Counted from the first letter of the stretch, positions 8,649 to 17,920 are shown. The stretch is 64,000 nucleotides of DNA from CmP2 sp052084925 (GCA_052084925.1 JBQDEV010000007.1:1-64000), one strand, 5' to 3'. The notes: generated from the letters alone by a model not told the origin. Numbers and translations: made by a program.

Positions 8649-10162
8649 ACTCGAATCCGGGGATCAAGGACGGCGTAGAGAATATCCGCCAGCAGGTTGA
8701 ACAGAATCGCGGCGATGCCGGTGACCAGGAAGAAGGCCATCACCGGTGCCGGGTCGACTGTGCGCAATCCGACTTGGAACAGATCGCCCATGCCTTTCCA
8801 GCCGAAGACCTGCTCGGTGATCACCGCGCCGCCGATCAGACCGGCGAAGTCAAACGCCATGATCGTGGTGATCGGGATCAATGAATTGCGGAAGGCATGC
8901 TTCAGAATCACCTGACGCTCGTTGAGGCCCTTGGCCCGAGCGGTCCGAATGTAATCCTGACGCGACACCTCCAGCATGGACGAACGGGTGTAGCGAGAGT
9001 AAGTCGCAACGGAGACCAGCGTCAGCAGGATGGTCGGGAGCAGCAGCTGGGTGCCCTTATCGATGAATTCCTCCCAGAAGGTGCCCACGAAATTCGGCGT
9101 CTCGGAACCGATGGTTCCGATGGGACGGCTGATCCGGCCCAGGTACACGGGCCAGTACCGGAAGAGCTGCTCGACAATCAACAGTGCGCCCATGGACAGC
9201 GCAGTCACCACCGAGACGATGGAGGCGGTGGCGCGCGAATAGCCGCCCACGGCCTGTCCCACGCCGATGGCGATACCCACCGCGACCAGCGCCAACAGCA
9301 CCAGCAGCCACCACGACGGCTGATCCATCAGGCCCCAGGTGACGTAGTAAGAGACCAGGCCGAGACCGGCGGTGATCAGGCCAGCAGCCAGCACCCGTCG
9401 GTTGTGAAGGCCAGCGAAGAGAATGGTCGCTCCCACTGCCGTGGCCGCGCCGAGGGCGATCAATGGCAGCGGGCCCAGCTCGGGGTTGCGTGCGAAGCCG
9501 GAGGAATCCATGTACAACATCATGCCGATGACGAACACGACGACGACGCCAGCGGTGATGAGACGGCGGCGGAGGCCGCCACCCAGAATTGTCTGGATCA
9601 CGATGGCCGCCAGCACGGCGGTGATGATGATGGTGGTCCAGCTGAACGACGGTGCGGCGATCCAGTCATTGAAGCCGATCGCCAGGTACTCCTTGAGGAG
9701 CACGGCCGCCCAGAAGACGGGCAGCGAGTAGAAGAGGAAGATCAGAAATGTGACGGCGTAGTCCAGCCCGGAGTACTGCCTGATGGCGGTGAGGATGCCA
9801 ACGGCCACACCGACGATGATCGCCAGCACGGTGGCCAGTACCACCAGGCGCATGGTCGAGGCTGCGGCCAGAGCAAGCAAGTCGTTCACCGGCAGACCGG
9901 CTCGGTTCACACCGAGGTCACACTGGCCGATGAAGCATTGTGAGACACCGGAGAACCAGTCCCAATACCTTTCATACCAAGGCAGGTCGAGTCCCATGGA
10001 ATCAATGCGCTGCTGCATCAGCAGCTCACGGTTTCCGGTGGTGATTTCGCGGAGATCAAACAGCGGATCGCCGGAGTTGATCACCAGGACGAACATCAGG
10101 ATGGAAGCGCCGAATAAGACGATGAGGGAGCTCCCCAAGCGGCGCAGAATGAATTTCAGCAC
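8645..10162 (-). CDS. ABC transporter permease (DppB/OppB type), enlarged
   Basis: A 505-residue permease, much longer than the usual 310-340. The N-terminus MLKFILRRLGSSLIVLFGAS and the C-terminal half, with the EAA-type segment TARAKGLNERQVILKHAFRNSLIP, are canonical. Between about residues 165 and 335 lies an extra, highly hydrophobic region with roughly five or six predicted helices separated by short loops. It is in frame and has the same codon style, so it appears to be a genuine insertion and not an artefact. It pairs with the permease at 7425-8648. Confidence 0.9.
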   Translation of the reverse strand: MLKFILRRLGSSLIVLFGASILMFVLVINSGDPLFDLREITTGNRELLMQQRIDSMGLDLPWYERYWDWFSGVSQCFIGQCDLGVNRAGLPVNDLLALAAASTMRLVVLATVLAIIVGVAVGILTAIRQYSGLDYAVTFLIFLFYSLPVFWAAVLLKEYLAIGFNDWIAAPSFSWTTIIITAVLAAIVIQTILGGGLRRRLITAGVVVVFVIGMMLYMDSSGFARNPELGPLPLIALGAATAVGATILFAGLHNRRVLAAGLITAGLGLVSYYVTWGLMDQPSWWLLVLLALVAVGIAIGVGQAVGGYSRATASIVSVVTALSMGALLIVEQLFRYWPVYLGRISRPIGTIGSETPNFVGTFWEEFIDKGTQLLLPTILLTLVSVATYSRYTRSSMLEVSRQDYIRTARAKGLNERQVILKHAFRNSLIPITTIMAFDFAGLIGGAVITEQVFGWKGMGDLFQVGLRTVDPAPVMAFFLVTGIAAILFNLLADILYAVLDPRIRV

Positions 10163-10204
10163 GTGAACATGAGCCTTCCGTACACGATAGACCGACGTTG
10201 TCCC

Positions 10205-10242
10205 GGCTGGGACCCGGTCGATTCCTCAACCGGGCCCCAGCC
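10205..10242 (-). promoter_or_regulatory. Intercistronic hairpin between binding protein and permease genes
   Basis: GGCTGGGACCCGG (10205-10217) can pair with CCGGGCCCCAGCC (10230-10242) with one mismatch, forming a strong stem in the 122-base gap between the binding-protein stop and the permease start. In ABC import operons such stems often act as partial terminators or RNA-stabilising structures, giving more binding protein than permease. That role is inferred here. Confidence 0.6.
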
Positions 10243-10284
10243 GTTCACAACTGTCGTTGTCCTCGTCAATGAGTGGACGTCAGC

Positions 10285-12102
10285 TTACTCAGCTTCGGCC
10301 TCAGGGCGGACCCACTGCTCGACGTTCCACTGCAGACCGGCCTGGGTGGCCGTGGAGCGGACGTTGGCGATGTCAGAGGAGTTCGCAGCGACACCGGGGT
10401 GGGTGTACAGCGGGATGTTGTACAGGGTCTCCCAATGCAGCTTCTCTACTTCCTTGCGCTGCTCGAGGTGCACCTCGGGGTCCACGGTGCCCGCGGCGAT
10501 GTCCCAGGCGGCGTCGACGTCAGCATTCGAGTACTGCGCGTCGTTCTGAGCACCATCGGTGTGCGAGATGTTGCGACCCGAGACAATCTGACCGGAGCCA
10601 GCCCAGGCGAAGAGAGCCACGTCCCAGTCGCCCGAGGACAGTCCGCCACCGGGACCGAAGAAGTCCTGTGCACCATAGTCCTGGACGTCGAAGCCGGCCT
10701 GATCACAGGAGTCCTTGATCATGGACACGGTCTGCTCGCGTCGCGGGTTCGGTGCAGCGTAGCCGATGCGCACGGTCGGCGAGTCGACTCCGGATTCCTC
10801 GACCAATTGCTGGGCAGCTTCCAGATCAACCTCGTCGTAGCTGCCGTCGTAGGAGTAGTCGATGACGTCCTGGTACTCGTCCTGGAAGTTGAAGTACTCA
10901 CGAGCGTTGAGTACCTCTGCGTCCGGGTTCAGCGGCTTGATGAGGTTGTCGATGATCTGCTGGCGCGGCACGCAGAGTGCGAAGGCCTGGCGCAGTTCGT
11001 AGCTATCGCCGAAGAGGGAATCCGCGGCGTGGTTGAAGTCCAGGTGCTCGTACGTCATCTGCGAGTACTGGTGGACAATAGCCTGGTCGCCCAAGCCTTC
11101 CAGCTGCTCCAGAGTATCCACCGTGGCCTGCGGTTCGATGGCGTTCATGTCACCGTTCTGCAGAGCCTGAACGTGCGTGTCAGCCGAGGCGATGCGCACC
11201 GTCAGAGTCTGGGTTGCAGCCGGGGTGCCCCAGTAGTTCTCGTTGGCGGTCAGGGTGACAGACTGCCCCGGGGAGAAGTCGGTAAGGACGTACCGCCCTG
11301 AGGAAGGGATCAGCGCCTCATCAGGAAGGGCGTTGGTCACGTTCCAGCCGGTGTTCCAGAACTCAGCAGCCTCGGCGAGGGCGTCGCCGTCGTTGTTGCT
11401 GGCGGCGTCGATGAGCTCTTCCATGGACATTCCGGACTGTTCGGCGACGACGTGGGCCGGGAGCGCCCGGTCCACCACGAGGCGCCAGTCGGCGTAGGGC
11501 TCGTCGTAGGTGATGGTGAATTCTTTGCCTTCCGGATCGCCTTCGGGCGCATTCGGAACGTACTCGCCGAAGGTCATGGAGACCGGGTTGAACACAGTCT
11601 CGTCGTCGGAGTTCACGGTCCGCGGGTTCTCGACGGCCCACTTGAAGATGTAGTCGGCGGCGGTGATCGGGGTGCCGTCGGACCAGACAGCGTCGTCGTT
11701 GATGGTGTACTTGACCACCAACGGGTCCTCGGACTCGACCTCGACAGTACCGTACTCCTCGTCCGGGTAGATTTCACCATCGGTGCCGAAGTAGTTGAAG
11801 CCACCGGCAATGCGGTCGGCGATCTGAGAGTTATAGGTCGAGTAGTTGTCGGCCATCATGTTGTTGTACGACGTGAAGTCCTGCTCCATGCCGACCGAGA
11901 TGGTGCCTTCGGCGGTTTCGATGTCGCCGAGGTCGGCCTTGCCCGTGTCCTCCGGCTCAACCGTGTACTGCTGGCCTTCAGCGATGCCCTGGTCAGCCTC
12001 GTTGTCGGTGGTGGGCTCGCCGCCGGGCGAGCAGGCGGTGAACAGCAACGCCGAGCTGGCGGTGACTGCCACCGCGGCAGAGAGCTTGTTGTACTTCTTC
12101 AA
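10285..12102 (-). CDS. Peptide/nickel-type ABC transporter substrate-binding lipoprotein
   Basis: A family 5 extracellular solute-binding protein of about 605 residues (DppA/OppA class). The mature part includes the family segment EDPLVVKYTINDDAVWSDGTPITAADYIFKW. The open frame runs up to 12345, but the convincing start is the TTG at 12102, with an AAGGAG site five bases upstream. This gives KKYNKLSAAVAV followed by the lipobox LFTAC, with the modified Cys near residue 24. First gene of the operon with the permeases and ATPase downstream. The substrate is unknown. Confidence 0.92.
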   Translation of the reverse strand: MKKYNKLSAAVAVTASSALLFTACSPGGEPTTDNEADQGIAEGQQYTVEPEDTGKADLGDIETAEGTISVGMEQDFTSYNNMMADNYSTYNSQIADRIAGGFNYFGTDGEIYPDEEYGTVEVESEDPLVVKYTINDDAVWSDGTPITAADYIFKWAVENPRTVNSDDETVFNPVSMTFGEYVPNAPEGDPEGKEFTITYDEPYADWRLVVDRALPAHVVAEQSGMSMEELIDAASNNDGDALAEAAEFWNTGWNVTNALPDEALIPSSGRYVLTDFSPGQSVTLTANENYWGTPAATQTLTVRIASADTHVQALQNGDMNAIEPQATVDTLEQLEGLGDQAIVHQYSQMTYEHLDFNHAADSLFGDSYELRQAFALCVPRQQIIDNLIKPLNPDAEVLNAREYFNFQDEYQDVIDYSYDGSYDEVDLEAAQQLVEESGVDSPTVRIGYAAPNPRREQTVSMIKDSCDQAGFDVQDYGAQDFFGPGGGLSSGDWDVALFAWAGSGQIVSGRNISHTDGAQNDAQYSNADVDAAWDIAAGTVDPEVHLEQRKEVEKLHWETLYNIPLYTHPGVAANSSDIANVRSTATQAGLQWNVEQWVRPEAEAE

Positions 12103-12264
12103 AGCGACTCCTTGTGTGTCGTACTGAGCGACGTCGCTTCCGAGTTCGCCCCCGGGATCCCCGGCGGTGATGAGTGACATGTGAGCGACGCCACTTAAGG
12201 TAGCTACGAGAATAGCGGACAAAACTGTGAAAGCAATCTTGAATATCTCCCCGGACACAGAATC

Positions 12265-12300
12265 GTTACCTAGTCGTAACCTAAAGTGTTGTGCGACACT
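12265..12300. promoter_or_regulatory. Inverted repeats in divergent promoter region
   Basis: The 278-base gap between the binding-protein gene (minus) and the MFS gene (plus) holds two short inverted repeats: GTTAC-N6-GTAAC at 12265-12280 and AGTGT-N6-ACACT at 12285-12300. The first also contains a near-direct repeat of CGTTACC/CGTAACC. They could be operators for either gene. No regulator is encoded next to them. Confidence 0.3.
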
Positions 12301-12380
12301 TCGTGCGGCCAGATGCCCCGGTGGGCTCTCCCTCGCGGAACACAAGCGTCACGCTTGACCGGATGAGATAGAACAGTCCC

Positions 12381-13613
12381 ATGGACTCCTCGCGCCCCAA
12401 CCCCGCCGTCGCCCCACTCTCGGCGGGACTCGCCATTGTTGCGGTGGTGGCGATCGCCATCAATCTGCGCGCGGCCGCCACCTCGATCGGCCCACTGCTG
12501 GAGGAGATCACCGTATCGGCGGGCTTCACACCGACCGGTTCAGGGCTACTCACCGCACTGCCGGGACTGTGTTTCGCGGTCATGGGCCTGCTAGCGGTGC
12601 GGATCGCGGTACGCGTCGGGCTCTCCCGAGGTCTGGCGCTGGCGATGACCGCCCTGGTGCTCGGGCTGGCGGTGCGCCCCTGGATGCCTTCCCCGTGGCT
12701 CTTCGTCTCCGTGAGTGCGCTGGCACTGGCAGGGATCGCCGTGGGTAATGTCCTGGTACCGGCCTGGATCAAGCGGCACGGCGGAACGAAGACGGTCCAG
12801 CTGATGACAATCTATTCGTCCTTGCTGGTACTCGGAGGTTCCCTGGGTGCCCTGCTCTCCGCTCCCCTGGCCGCCTCGGCGGCGACGGCGCTGGATGCTT
12901 CAGGATGGCAATCATCTTTGTTCTTCTGGGCGCTGATCGCGGTGGTGCCCTTGGTGATCTGGTGGATCGTCTCGGCCCGCACCGGCCACGATTTCCCGCG
13001 CGGTGCTGTTCCCGACGGGCCCACCCTGCCGCTGTACCGCTCCCGCACGGCCTGGGCACTGACGGTGCTGTTCGGCTTCCAGTCCATGAACGCCTACGTG
13101 CAGTTCGGCTGGCTCCCCCAGATCTACCGCGACGCCGGGATTCCTGCTGTGCAGTCGGGAACCCTGGTGGCGGTGCTCTCCGGGATGGGGGTTATCGGCG
13201 GTCTGGTGATGCCGACGGTGATCTCCCGGGCCCGCGGGCTATGGGTGTGGATGGTGCTGTTCGGGACCTGCACGACGATCGGCTACCTCGGCCTATTGGT
13301 GGCCGCCGACAGCCTACCCTGGCTGTGGGCGGTGGTGCTGGGCCTGGGTGGCTTCGCCTTCCCCACTGCCATCGCACTGATTCCGGCACGCAGCCGCGAT
13401 CCTCGGGTCACCGCGCGCTTATCGGGATTCGTCCAGCCGATCGGGTACTTCGTCGCCGCGGCAGGGCCCTTCGGAGTCGGCCTGATCCACGCTGCGACTC
13501 CGGACTGGTCGCTGATCCTGGTGCTGTTGGCCTGTTCCGGGGTGGTCATGGCCGTGGCCGGCCTGTTGGTGGCCCGTCCCCGCGCCGTCGATGATGAGCT
13601 CACCGTCGCGTAG
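12381..13613 (+). CDS. MFS transporter, CynX/NimT family
   Basis: A 410-residue major facilitator protein with 12 predicted helices. The N-terminal segment AINLRAAATSIGPLLEEI is the diagnostic pattern of the CynX/NimT (cyanate and 2-nitroimidazole) branch, and GNVLVPAWIKRHG after helix 4 also fits. A TAGAAC hexamer ends six bases before the ATG, so the transcript may be leaderless. The gene stands alone, convergent with the protease gene. The substrate is unknown; export of a small anion or drug is possible. Confidence 0.9.
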   Translation: MDSSRPNPAVAPLSAGLAIVAVVAIAINLRAAATSIGPLLEEITVSAGFTPTGSGLLTALPGLCFAVMGLLAVRIAVRVGLSRGLALAMTALVLGLAVRPWMPSPWLFVSVSALALAGIAVGNVLVPAWIKRHGGTKTVQLMTIYSSLLVLGGSLGALLSAPLAASAATALDASGWQSSLFFWALIAVVPLVIWWIVSARTGHDFPRGAVPDGPTLPLYRSRTAWALTVLFGFQSMNAYVQFGWLPQIYRDAGIPAVQSGTLVAVLSGMGVIGGLVMPTVISRARGLWVWMVLFGTCTTIGYLGLLVAADSLPWLWAVVLGLGGFAFPTAIALIPARSRDPRVTARLSGFVQPIGYFVAAAGPFGVGLIHAATPDWSLILVLLACSGVVMAVAGLLVARPRAVDDELTVA

Positions 13614-13620
13614 CTGACGA

Positions 13621-14958
13621 TTAGTTGACGACGGCTTCCTGAAGGGTGGCAGTACCCGTCTGTGTGGTGCCGGAAGCGTCGCGCCAGACCACCTCGACGT
13701 CGTCGCCGACGTTGCGGTCGTTGATGGCGCGGGCGAGTTCACGGCTCGTGGTGACGGACTCCCCCTCGACCGAGATGATGATGTCGCCGGCGCGCAACCC
13801 CAGCTTCTCAGCGGCCGATCCCGGGGAGACTTCTTGGATGGCGGGACCGTCGTCGGTGGTGAGGATCGTGATGCCCAGGGCACCATCCACGCCGATGGAC
13901 ACGGTCTCGGACTCCTCGCCGGAGAGCACCTGGTCGACGATGTCGAGGGCGACCAGGATTGGGATGGCGTAGCCGTTGACCTCTTCAGCGGTCTCCCCGG
14001 GCGAGGCCGCAGTGCTGACCCCGATGACCTGGCCATCGCGGTCGACCAGCGGGCCCCCGGAATATCCGGGCACCACGTCGGCGGTGGTCTCGATGAGGCC
14101 GGTGAGCCGCGAATAAGATTCTTCGGCTTCGGTTCCGGCCAGGATGGTCTCGTTCAGCGAGGTCACCTCCCCCACCACGGAGGTCAGATAGCCCTGCCCA
14201 CCCCCATTGCCCACGGCCGCATTGGCGTCACCGAGCTGCGGGGTGCGCGGGTTGAGCGAGGTCACCGGCAGTGCGGGGGCGTCTTCGATCTGCAACACGG
14301 CGACGTCGTGCTCCGAGTCCCGGCCCAGCACGGTGGCGTTGTATTCGATGTCGGTGTCGGCCATGCGCACCACCACATCCGTGGAGTTCTCAACCACGTG
14401 GTAATTGGTGACGGCGATGCCGTCTTCGGAGAGCACCATGCCCGTTCCAGTCCCGTAGAACCCCATCATCATGGTGTCGACGATGAAGATCCCGGGTGCG
14501 GAGTCGACCACCTGACCGGGATCGATGTCGGTGCCGGTCCGGGCTTGGCCGGCTTCCCAGTCGACGGTGATGCCCTCATGCACGTGGTCCAGTTGCTCTG
14601 CCAGTCCTTGGGCGGCCGCGCTGAGTTCGCCAGTCTCGTCTGACTCACCGGATTCGCCGGCAGACGCTGATGCTTCCACCTGCTGATCGGCGGTCCCCGT
14701 CGTAAAGGAGCTGATGTGGCCCATCAGCAGGTGCAGTGCTCCGGCGAACAGACCGATGGCCCCGGCGATACCACCCAACATGACCAACACGTACACCCAG
14801 CCACGGCCACGGCGGACGGGAGGCTCGGGCGGGCCGAACCCATACTCGGGCGGAAGAGGCTCATGCAGGCGCGGCACCCCGTACAGCGGATCGCCGTACG
14901 GGGTGACGGGGTCGTCCTCGGGCCGGTGGCGGCCCTCAGGATCGGGGGTCTGGTTCAG
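13621..14958 (-). CDS. HtrA/DegP-like membrane-anchored serine protease with PDZ domain
   Basis: Envelope quality-control protease. A Pro-rich cytoplasmic N-terminus precedes one membrane helix (WVYVLVMLGGIAGAIGLFAG), an acidic linker, an S1C protease domain and one PDZ domain (AAEKLGLRAGDIIISVEG). The catalytic triad is visible as His in TNYHVVEN, Asp in EHDVAVLQ and Ser in GYSGGPL (Tyr replaces the usual Asn before Ser). The longest ATG/GTG/TTG frame starts at a GTG (14877) with no ribosome site. The frame continues upstream with similar Pro/acidic composition to a CTG at 14958, preceded by GAAGG at seven bases, and that start is used here. It closely follows tpx. Confidence 0.85.
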   Translation of the reverse strand: MNQTPDPEGRHRPEDDPVTPYGDPLYGVPRLHEPLPPEYGFGPPEPPVRRGRGWVYVLVMLGGIAGAIGLFAGALHLLMGHISSFTTGTADQQVEASASAGESGESDETGELSAAAQGLAEQLDHVHEGITVDWEAGQARTGTDIDPGQVVDSAPGIFIVDTMMMGFYGTGTGMVLSEDGIAVTNYHVVENSTDVVVRMADTDIEYNATVLGRDSEHDVAVLQIEDAPALPVTSLNPRTPQLGDANAAVGNGGGQGYLTSVVGEVTSLNETILAGTEAEESYSRLTGLIETTADVVPGYSGGPLVDRDGQVIGVSTAASPGETAEEVNGYAIPILVALDIVDQVLSGEESETVSIGVDGALGITILTTDDGPAIQEVSPGSAAEKLGLRAGDIIISVEGESVTTSRELARAINDRNVGDDVEVVWRDASGTTQTGTATLQEAVVN

Positions 14959-14968
14959 GGACAGGCCT

Positions 14969-15466
14969 TCAGTTGTTCACGGGCAGGGCGTCGTCGTAGT
15001 CAGGTTCCTGCGTGATCTCCGGGACGAGCTGCGTGTAGGTGACCGTCCCCTCGGCGTCGATAATGACCACCGCGCGAGCCAGCAGCCCGGCCATCGGCGA
15101 ATCCGCCAGGCGCAGGCCGAAGTCGGCGCCGAACTCGGAGCGGAAAGCCGAGCCCATCACCACGTTCTCGATGCCCTCAGCACCGCAGAAGCGGCCCTGA
15201 GCGAAGGGCAGATCCTGCGAGACGCAGACCACCACGGTGTCATCGAGATCGGCGGCGCGCTCGTTGAAGGTGCGCACGGACGCCGCGCACACCCCCGTGT
15301 CGACGGAGGGGAAGATGTTGAGGACCACCGTCTTGCCCGCGAAATCGGACAGACGGAACGGCTGCAGGTCCGTACCGACGAGTTCGACGTCGGGAGCCTT
15401 CTGACCCACGGAGGGCAGATCGGCGACAGTGTGGGCGGGCGTGTTCTTGAAACTGGTCGTTGCCAT
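14969..15466 (-). CDS. tpx: Thiol peroxidase
   Basis: A 165-residue atypical 2-Cys peroxiredoxin that reduces hydroperoxides, recycled by thioredoxin. The peroxidatic Cys lies in PSVDTGVCAASVRTFNE near residue 60 and the resolving Cys in GRFCGAEGIENV near 94. Both are at standard Tpx spacing and the length is normal. The ATG at 15466 is 16 bases from the divergent patatin gene, so the two share a very short promoter region. The protease gene starts just after its stop. Confidence 0.96.
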   Translation of the reverse strand: MATTSFKNTPAHTVADLPSVGQKAPDVELVGTDLQPFRLSDFAGKTVVLNIFPSVDTGVCAASVRTFNERAADLDDTVVVCVSQDLPFAQGRFCGAEGIENVVMGSAFRSEFGADFGLRLADSPMAGLLARAVVIIDAEGTVTYTQLVPEITQEPDYDDALPVNN

Positions 15467-15482
15467 GGTCTCAGCCTAGGCT

Positions 15483-16385
15483 GTGAGGGTGGAGTTGACC
15501 AACAATCTGACGGACACCGCCCTGCTCTTCGAAGGCGGGGGCATGCGCGCCTCCTACACCTCGGGCATGGTGATCGCCCTGCTCGAGGCCGGAATCCATG
15601 CAGACTTCGTGGCGGGGATCTCCGCGGGTTCCTCCAACACCTGCAACTACCTGACGCGGGACCCAGTGCGCGCCCGCACCTCGTTCGTGGAATTCGCCGC
15701 GGATCCGCAGTTCGGCGACTGGCGGACGTTCGTGCGCGGTCGCGGGCTGTTCAACGCCGAGTACATCTACGAGCGCACGGGACTTCCCGGCCAGGCGCTG
15801 CCTTTCGACTTCGCGACCTACCGGGCGAATCCGGCCACCGTGCAGCTCGGCGGGTTCGACGTCGAATCCGGGGAGATGGTGTGGTGGGGCAAGGACGACA
15901 CCACCGTGTTGCCGGCCCTGATGCGACGGGTGCGGGCCTCTTCCACCATGCCGGTGCTGATGCCGCCGGTGGAGATCGACGGCCGCACCTATGTCGATGG
16001 TGCTTTGGGCCCCGATGGCGGTGTGCCCGTGTCCACCGCGGTGGATCACGGCTACGAGAAGTTCCTGGTGGTCCTGACCCGCGAACGCGGCTACCGCAAG
16101 GCCCCGGAACGGTTCCCGCGGTTCTACCGGACCTATTTCCGACGGCATCCGGCGGTCGCCGAGGCGCTGGTAACCCGGTGGCGGCGCTACAACGAGACCC
16201 GCGAAAAGCTCTTCGCATTGGAGAAGGCCGGCAAGGCCTATCTGTTCGTTCCGGAGCAGATGCCAGTCGCCAACGGCGAGCGCAATGTGTCGAAACTGCG
16301 GCGCTCGCATCAGCTGGGACTGGCACAGGCGCGCCGAGAGATTCCGGCGATCAGGGATTTCCTCGGATTCCCCGCTACTTCGTGA
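15483..16385 (+). CDS. Patatin-like phospholipase family protein
   Basis: A 300-residue protein of the bacterial patatin/YjjU class. It shows the oxyanion loop FEGGGMRASYTSG near residue 17, the nucleophile elbow GISAGSS (Ser about 48) and the catalytic Asp in YVDGALGPDGG near 168. It is predicted to hydrolyse acyl esters of lipids at the cytoplasmic membrane. The GTG at 15483 is the longest start; further in-frame GTG and TTG codons at 15489 and 15495 are alternatives. It is divergent from tpx, and its 3' end overlaps the convergent acyltransferase gene by 11 bases. Confidence 0.9.
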   Translation: MRVELTNNLTDTALLFEGGGMRASYTSGMVIALLEAGIHADFVAGISAGSSNTCNYLTRDPVRARTSFVEFAADPQFGDWRTFVRGRGLFNAEYIYERTGLPGQALPFDFATYRANPATVQLGGFDVESGEMVWWGKDDTTVLPALMRRVRASSTMPVLMPPVEIDGRTYVDGALGPDGGVPVSTAVDHGYEKFLVVLTRERGYRKAPERFPRFYRTYFRRHPAVAEALVTRWRRYNETREKLFALEKAGKAYLFVPEQMPVANGERNVSKLRRSHQLGLAQARREIPAIRDFLGFPATS

Positions 16386-17373
16386 CGAGGTTCCGGTCGT
16401 TCGGTGACCGGGTGGAGAGCTGACGGGGCCAGGTGTAGAGCCACGAGGTCTGCGGGCGGATCATCGTGAGCACGGTGACCAGCAGCAGGGTCACCACGGT
16501 GCAGAAGCCGATATGGACCCACGGCGCGACGTCGAAGCGGTCCACCGTGCGATGCACGAGGATCATCAGCGGGAAGTGGGCGACGTAGACCACGAGCGAA
16601 TGGCGTCCGAACCATTCCAACCAGGCGATACCGCGGTTCGAGGGAAGTCGTGGGAGCCACCACAGCATGGCGGCGAGGCAGATCAGCGAAATGCCCGCCG
16701 CCACCGCGTTCCCGCGGCGCAGGTCCAGGGCGTCGGCGGCCTGGAAGCACAGCCAGGCCGCACCGAGGCTCACCAGCGCCCCGATCCAGACGGGTGCCCG
16801 CGACCAGCGCGGCACGAATCGGCCCAGCGCCGCCCCGAAGAAGAAGAAAGCACCGTAGTAGAGCAGCTTCATATCGAGCCGGTGCATGGGGGGATCCGGG
16901 ATCGCCGTCATGGTCGCGACCATCGCCAGGGCGATGATCAGCGAGGGCACCCAGCGGGCAAGCATCCCGATCAAGTAGCAGCCCAACACTACGAAGAGGA
17001 ACCAGAGGTAATCGCCGGAGCGCCACAGCCCGGGGTCGAAGACGCTGTTGCGGAAGACCAGCACCCCGTACAGAATCATCCACACCAGCAGCGGCCAGGC
17101 GATGCCCTCGAGTTTTCCGCGCAGGAACTGCGGCAAGGGTTTGGCCAGGGATCGTGGCAGCAGCATCCCGGAGAGGAAGAGCAGAAGTGGCATCCGCACC
17201 GGTTCGATATAGCGGTTGATCTCGACCCAGGTCTCGGATCCCGCGCCGGTGGACATCGGGATGGTCGCCCCGTGCAGGATGACGACGAGTAAAACAGCCA
17301 CGCCCCGGGCCGCGTCCATCCAGGTCATGCGCGGTTCAGCGAGCGGGGCGGTGCTGGTCATGGCAGAAGTCAC
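16375..17373 (-). CDS. Acyltransferase 3 family membrane protein
   Basis: A 332-residue integral membrane protein with about ten helices. The opening WMDAARGVAVLLVVILHG carries the Arg and His characteristic of the acyltransferase 3 (OafA/fucose O-acetylase) family, which transfers acetyl groups to cell-surface glycans. The GTG at 17373 overlaps the stop of the upstream PACE gene by four bases; an ATG at 17361 is an alternative. Cotranscribed with the PACE gene, and convergent with patatin. The acceptor substrate is unknown. Confidence 0.88.
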   Translation of the reverse strand: MTSAMTSTAPLAEPRMTWMDAARGVAVLLVVILHGATIPMSTGAGSETWVEINRYIEPVRMPLLLFLSGMLLPRSLAKPLPQFLRGKLEGIAWPLLVWMILYGVLVFRNSVFDPGLWRSGDYLWFLFVVLGCYLIGMLARWVPSLIIALAMVATMTAIPDPPMHRLDMKLLYYGAFFFFGAALGRFVPRWSRAPVWIGALVSLGAAWLCFQAADALDLRRGNAVAAGISLICLAAMLWWLPRLPSNRGIAWLEWFGRHSLVVYVAHFPLMILVHRTVDRFDVAPWVHIGFCTVVTLLLVTVLTMIRPQTSWLYTWPRQLSTRSPNDRNLVTK

Positions 17374-17912
17374 CCGGATGGAGGAACGGTCTGAGCGGCG
17401 TCGGGAAGGCCGAAGACCCGGTCAAAACTCCAAGCATACACTGCCGTGTAGATCAGGAAGAAGAGGAGCAGCCCGGCCTCCAGTACGAGGGCCTGGAGCA
17501 GAGTGATGTCGAGGATCCAGGCGATCAGTGGAATCAGAATGATCATCAGCCCGGCTTCAAAGCACAGGGCGTGCAACACCCGCACCCACCAGGGGCGGCC
17601 GGTGTGACCGCTGCGGCGCTCCCACGCCTCGAAGATCGTGTTGAACACCAGGTTCCAGGTCAAGGCGACCGCGGAGGAGACAACCCCCACCAGCAGGGAT
17701 CCCTGAGCCGACTGTCCGATGGCCACCAGCAGCGTGGTGGTGAACGCGATGGCCAATGCCTCGAACACCACCGCATAGACCAGACGGCGAGACCCCGGAG
17801 AAGGGAAGATACGTCGTCCGACCAGTGCGGGACGTCCGCCCGGGCCCAGCGGAACATCGGGGCGAGGGGATACGGGCGAGCCGGGTACACCGGAATCCTG
17901 GGAGAGCGTCAC
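17370..17912 (-). CDS. PACE family efflux transporter
   Basis: A 180-residue four-helix membrane protein with two repeats of the BTP domain: RRLVYAVVFEALAIAFTTTL plus LTWNLVFNTIFEAWERR, then VRVLHALCFEAGLMIILIPL. These match the Proteobacterial Antimicrobial Compound Efflux family, which expels biocides such as chlorhexidine. The frame is open far upstream, antisense to ferritin. The GTG at 17912 is the credible start, with an AAGG site nine bases before it and a hydrophilic leader. It overlaps the acyltransferase start by four bases and is divergent from ferritin. Confidence 0.86.
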   Translation of the reverse strand: MTLSQDSGVPGSPVSPRPDVPLGPGGRPALVGRRIFPSPGSRRLVYAVVFEALAIAFTTTLLVAIGQSAQGSLLVGVVSSAVALTWNLVFNTIFEAWERRSGHTGRPWWVRVLHALCFEAGLMIILIPLIAWILDITLLQALVLEAGLLLFFLIYTAVYAWSFDRVFGLPDAAQTVPPSG

Positions 17913-17920
17913 GATCTGGC

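Noticed and set aside
8897..9943. 348-codon plus-strand frame inside dppB
   Set aside because: Opposite strand of a transmembrane gene; extreme His/Gln/Asp/Gly content marks it as a shadow.
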